Source: Actinomycetota bacterium (GTDB taxonomy: Bacteria; Acidobacteriota; Blastocatellia; Chloracidobacteriales; Chloracidobacteriaceae). Taken from it: DNA of 7,058 bases. Within the stretch, counting starts at the first letter, position 1. The number at the start of each line of letters is the position of its first letter. The notes below the pieces were generated by a model, which searched no databases, was not told the origin of the DNA, and saw only the letters and a list, made by a program, of their open reading frames with translations. The stretch covers positions 1 to 7,058 of the forward strand of contig JAAFHI010000166.1 in assembly GCA_013298335.1 (NCBI GenBank), given 5' to 3'. Positions 4,811-7,058 of the stretch are shown piece by piece. The position numbers and the translations under genes were made by a program.

Positions 4811-7058
4811 TTACGGTTTCGGGCCGATTTCACGAAGTTCGATCTGGCTCAGGTAAATCAGGGACGCGGCGGGCTGGTTGCGGCGGTTGCCGACGGCCAG
4901 TTCTCCATCACCGCGCGCGTTGGTGGCGAAAACGATATCGATTGGAACGTACTGTTCGCTCGGGCTGCACGCAACCGGGTCCGCCAGCCACAGGCCGGTG
5001 CGATCGCGCGGGCCGAGAAGGCCGCCACCTTCGGTGACGCGCACCGCGGTCTGGAGACGATAGAGCGTATTCGGTTTGAGTGGCGGCATCGGCAGCCGGA
5101 TGCGCGTGTTCGTATTGGAAACGTCGGTCACGATCCGCAGGGCGACGCGGTTCCCATCGCGCTGGGCCTGCGGCGGGCGCGATTCGCCCTGGCTCTGGCC
5201 TTTCGCCAGCCGTTCGAGTTCGGCTGGTCCGGCCAGCCACACAACGGTGGCCTCCTGGCGCTGACGTTCGCTGTAGTACCCGCGGCGTCCGAATCCGCGG
5301 TCCGGATCGCCGATGAAATAGTACCGTTCCGGTTCGCGGGCCTTCAGGGCCGGGTCGTCTCCGCGGTAATAGACCTCGATTTTGCCGTAAAGCGTGTTGG
5401 TCATTTCCGCGATCAGCTTCGCCCCGGACAGATTCGGGCGTCGGTTGGCCGGAATGCCGCCATCCAGAATGTAGGTGGTCGGTTCGCCGGTTTTCGGCGC
5501 GGCGGCGTCTTCGGAAAAGGTCGAATAAGGCGCGTCGTCACGAAAGGCCAGCCAGTGGACGTCGCTGCCGACGATCCGGGTCTTCGGCGGGACGACCGTG
5601 CGCAGCGTCCGCGACAGGTCACCGTAGGTCGCCGGATCAAAGGTTTTCGTCCAGCGGTAAAACCGCCAGACGGCGCGGGATGATGATCCGAATGAAAAGA
5701 ACGCCACGCACAGGACGACGATGGCCACGCCGAGGCCCCGCAGGACAAGACGGGCGTTGCGGCGGCGCTGTGCGACTGCCCACCGAAAACCGTCGGTCAG
5801 CATGACGCCCCCGCACAGGGCGAACCAGGTCGTCAGAAAAATCATGCCGGAAGGTGATTTATGGCCATCCAGCACGGCCAGTGGTACCACGGCGGTCAGT
5901 ACCGCCAGCAAAAGGCCGGTGCGCGGCACGCGCCAGTCCGGGTGCGATGGTGCGCCGAGCGCGTCAATCCAGTGGGTAATCGGGCGCGAATCCTTTTCAA
6001 TTTCCTGAACGATGACCGACAGGCGACGGAGCAGTCCCCCTTTTTCAAACATCCAGCCTTCGAGCGTCCCCGTCTTGGGAAGCAGCATCTCGCCGCTTTC
6101 ATATAACTCCTCGAGTTCGTGCGGGGCCGGCATGCCGCCAAACCGGCGGCGAATATCAAGGACGAACCGCCAGTGCGAAACCATGCGAACGGTGGTGCGC
6201 ATGGTCCGGACCACCAGATAGATCAGCGCGGCGGCGGTCACCGCCTGAAACATCAGGACGCTGAAACTCTCCGGCGTCGGCAGCAGAAGAATCCCGGTTC
6301 GCCAGTCGGCGTAGCGGGTTCGTTCGAGAAGGAGGTTCGACCACCACTCGTGAGACTGCATCGGATAGAGAATCGCGCCGTCCGTGTTCCACCCGGAAAC
6401 CACTTGCGGGAAGTGCCGCCAGACATACACCCCGTAGGGCAACCCGATCAGTGCCGCGCCGAGCGCGAAACACCACCAGGAAACGCTCCGAAGCACATCG
6501 CCCCGCTGCACGACGGCCCAGAGAAACGCGGCGGCGATGACGTACCACCCGCAGGGTTCGAACATTCCGGCACTGAAGGCCAGTATCCCCCCGCCGACCC
6601 CCCAGACCCATTTGAGGGTCCGGTGCTCGGTCGCCTGGGAGCGCATGAAAAGGTAGAAGCCGAACAGGGCGAAGGCCGTGGCCGGAAGTTCGGGGCGGAG
6701 GGTGCGGGCCGTCTGGAAAAAATTCGCGTCGAAGACCAGCGTGAAACAGGCGAGGAGTCCCGCCGCCCGGCTGTGCAGTTTGCGACCGATGGAATAGACC
6801 GCAATCAGGGCGAGCGTCGCCATAACGACGTTGAACGCTCTCGCCTGGGCGATTCCGATACCGAACAGCGCCGTGAACGACCCGAGGGTCGGATTGAGCA
6901 GCGGCGACAGCGCGCTCGTCTTTCGCAGTAAAAGCGCTTCCGCCGGAAGCGGCGCGGGAATGGTCGTCAGCGTGCGCGTGATGAAAAAAAGGAACGCGGC
7001 AATTAGCGCCGCCAGAATGACGGCGGCCAGCCGGTCGGCCTGCCGGGCTTCGTCATTC
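4811..7058 (-). CDS. GT39/ArnT-like membrane glycosyltransferase with C-terminal beta-rich domain, N-terminus outside window
   Basis: 748 residues are visible; the frame is open at the window edge and the first membrane span starts near visible residue 10, so only a short N-terminal piece is probably missing. The ATG at 6823 is internal. About nine to ten hydrophobic spans cover 10-460, for example LAAVILAALIAAFLFFI, WYVIAAAFLWAVV and VAIVVLCVAFFSF. FFQTARTLRPELPATAF (113-129) matches the loop and helix typical of GT39/PMT-like GT-C enzymes, which transfer sugars from lipid carriers outside the inner membrane. The segment YGDLSRTLRTVVPPKTRIVG (478-497) then SDVHWLAF is also typical of that group. 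A soluble insertion of about 90 residues (286-378) separates two spans. Residues about 636-743 form a beta-rich domain ending LIYLSQIELREI, like carbohydrate-binding jelly-rolls. The donor and acceptor are unknown. No DE catalytic pair is obvious in the first loop (E40 and E123 are candidates). The stop is 15 bases from the small membrane gene. Confidence 0.85.
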   Translation of the reverse strand, partial: NDEARQADRLAAVILAALIAAFLFFITRTLTTIPAPLPAEALLLRKTSALSPLLNPTLGSFTALFGIGIAQARAFNVVMATLALIAVYSIGRKLHSRAAGLLACFTLVFDANFFQTARTLRPELPATAFALFGFYLFMRSQATEHRTLKWVWGVGGGILAFSAGMFEPCGWYVIAAAFLWAVVQRGDVLRSVSWWCFALGAALIGLPYGVYVWRHFPQVVSGWNTDGAILYPMQSHEWWSNLLLERTRYADWRTGILLLPTPESFSVLMFQAVTAAALIYLVVRTMRTTVRMVSHWRFVLDIRRRFGGMPAPHELEELYESGEMLLPKTGTLEGWMFEKGGLLRRLSVIVQEIEKDSRPITHWIDALGAPSHPDWRVPRTGLLLAVLTAVVPLAVLDGHKSPSGMIFLTTWFALCGGVMLTDGFRWAVAQRRRNARLVLRGLGVAIVVLCVAFFSFGSSSRAVWRFYRWTKTFDPATYGDLSRTLRTVVPPKTRIVGSDVHWLAFRDDAPYSTFSEDAAAPKTGEPTTYILDGGIPANRRPNLSGAKLIAEMTNTLYGKIEVYYRGDDPALKAREPERYYFIGDPDRGFGRRGYYSERQRQEATVVWLAGPAELERLAKGQSQGESRPPQAQRDGNRVALRIVTDVSNTNTRIRLPMPPLKPNTLYRLQTAVRVTEGGGLLGPRDRTGLWLADPVACSPSEQYVPIDIVFATNARGDGELAVGNRRNQPAASLIYLSQIELREIGPKP

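Noticed and set aside
4787..5683. Plus-strand open frames of 298 and 270 codons (4787-5683, 6119-6931)
   Set aside because: Both are antisense to the glycosyltransferase-like gene and have the charged, motif-free composition of reverse-strand shadows.

Overview
The window is high-GC bacterial DNA in which every supported gene lies on the minus strand, so the genes read from right to left. The content is mostly chromosomal: a DNA polymerase III delta subunit (holA), a CutA protein, a TPR/DUF4388 protein, an exported VIT-VWA protein and a large membrane glycosyltransferase-like protein. I see no phage, transposase, CRISPR, tRNA or rRNA sequence. An exported von Willebrand-type protein and a multi-membrane GT39-like protein beside a TPR-DUF4388 protein suggest an environmental Gram-negative or deep-branching bacterium (former Deltaproteobacteria, Sumerlaeota/Hydrogenedentota-like, Acidobacteria or similar). 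The sequence alone does not settle the phylum.

Layout in transcription order. (1) 7058-4811: the body and stop of a GT39/ArnT-like membrane protein whose 5' end is outside the window. It carries a large soluble loop and a C-terminal beta-rich, carbohydrate-binding-like domain. (2) 4795-4667: a probable 42-residue single-span membrane protein. (3) 4673-4593: eleven consecutive 7-base units, six in one orientation and five in the other, which form a long near-perfect hairpin. It overlaps the stop codon of the small gene and ends 6 bases before the holA start. (4) 4586-3591: holA. (5) 3590-3443: a relatively AT-rich 148-base gap with a weak terminator-like structure. (6) 3442-3089: cutA. (7) 3079-2291: the TPR-DUF4388 gene, tightly coupled to cutA. 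(8) 2290-2151: a gap with a clear terminator-type hairpin. (9) 2150-1: a secreted VIT-VWA protein with an intact metal-binding site and an open C-terminus at the window edge.

Probable transcription units are glycosyltransferase > small membrane protein > holA, then cutA > TPR-DUF4388, then the VWA gene alone. No stretch longer than 300 bases lacks a gene. The functions do not form one obvious pathway, and I do not see a convincing new multi-gene system. The feature most worth following up is the heptamer hairpin between the small gene and holA.
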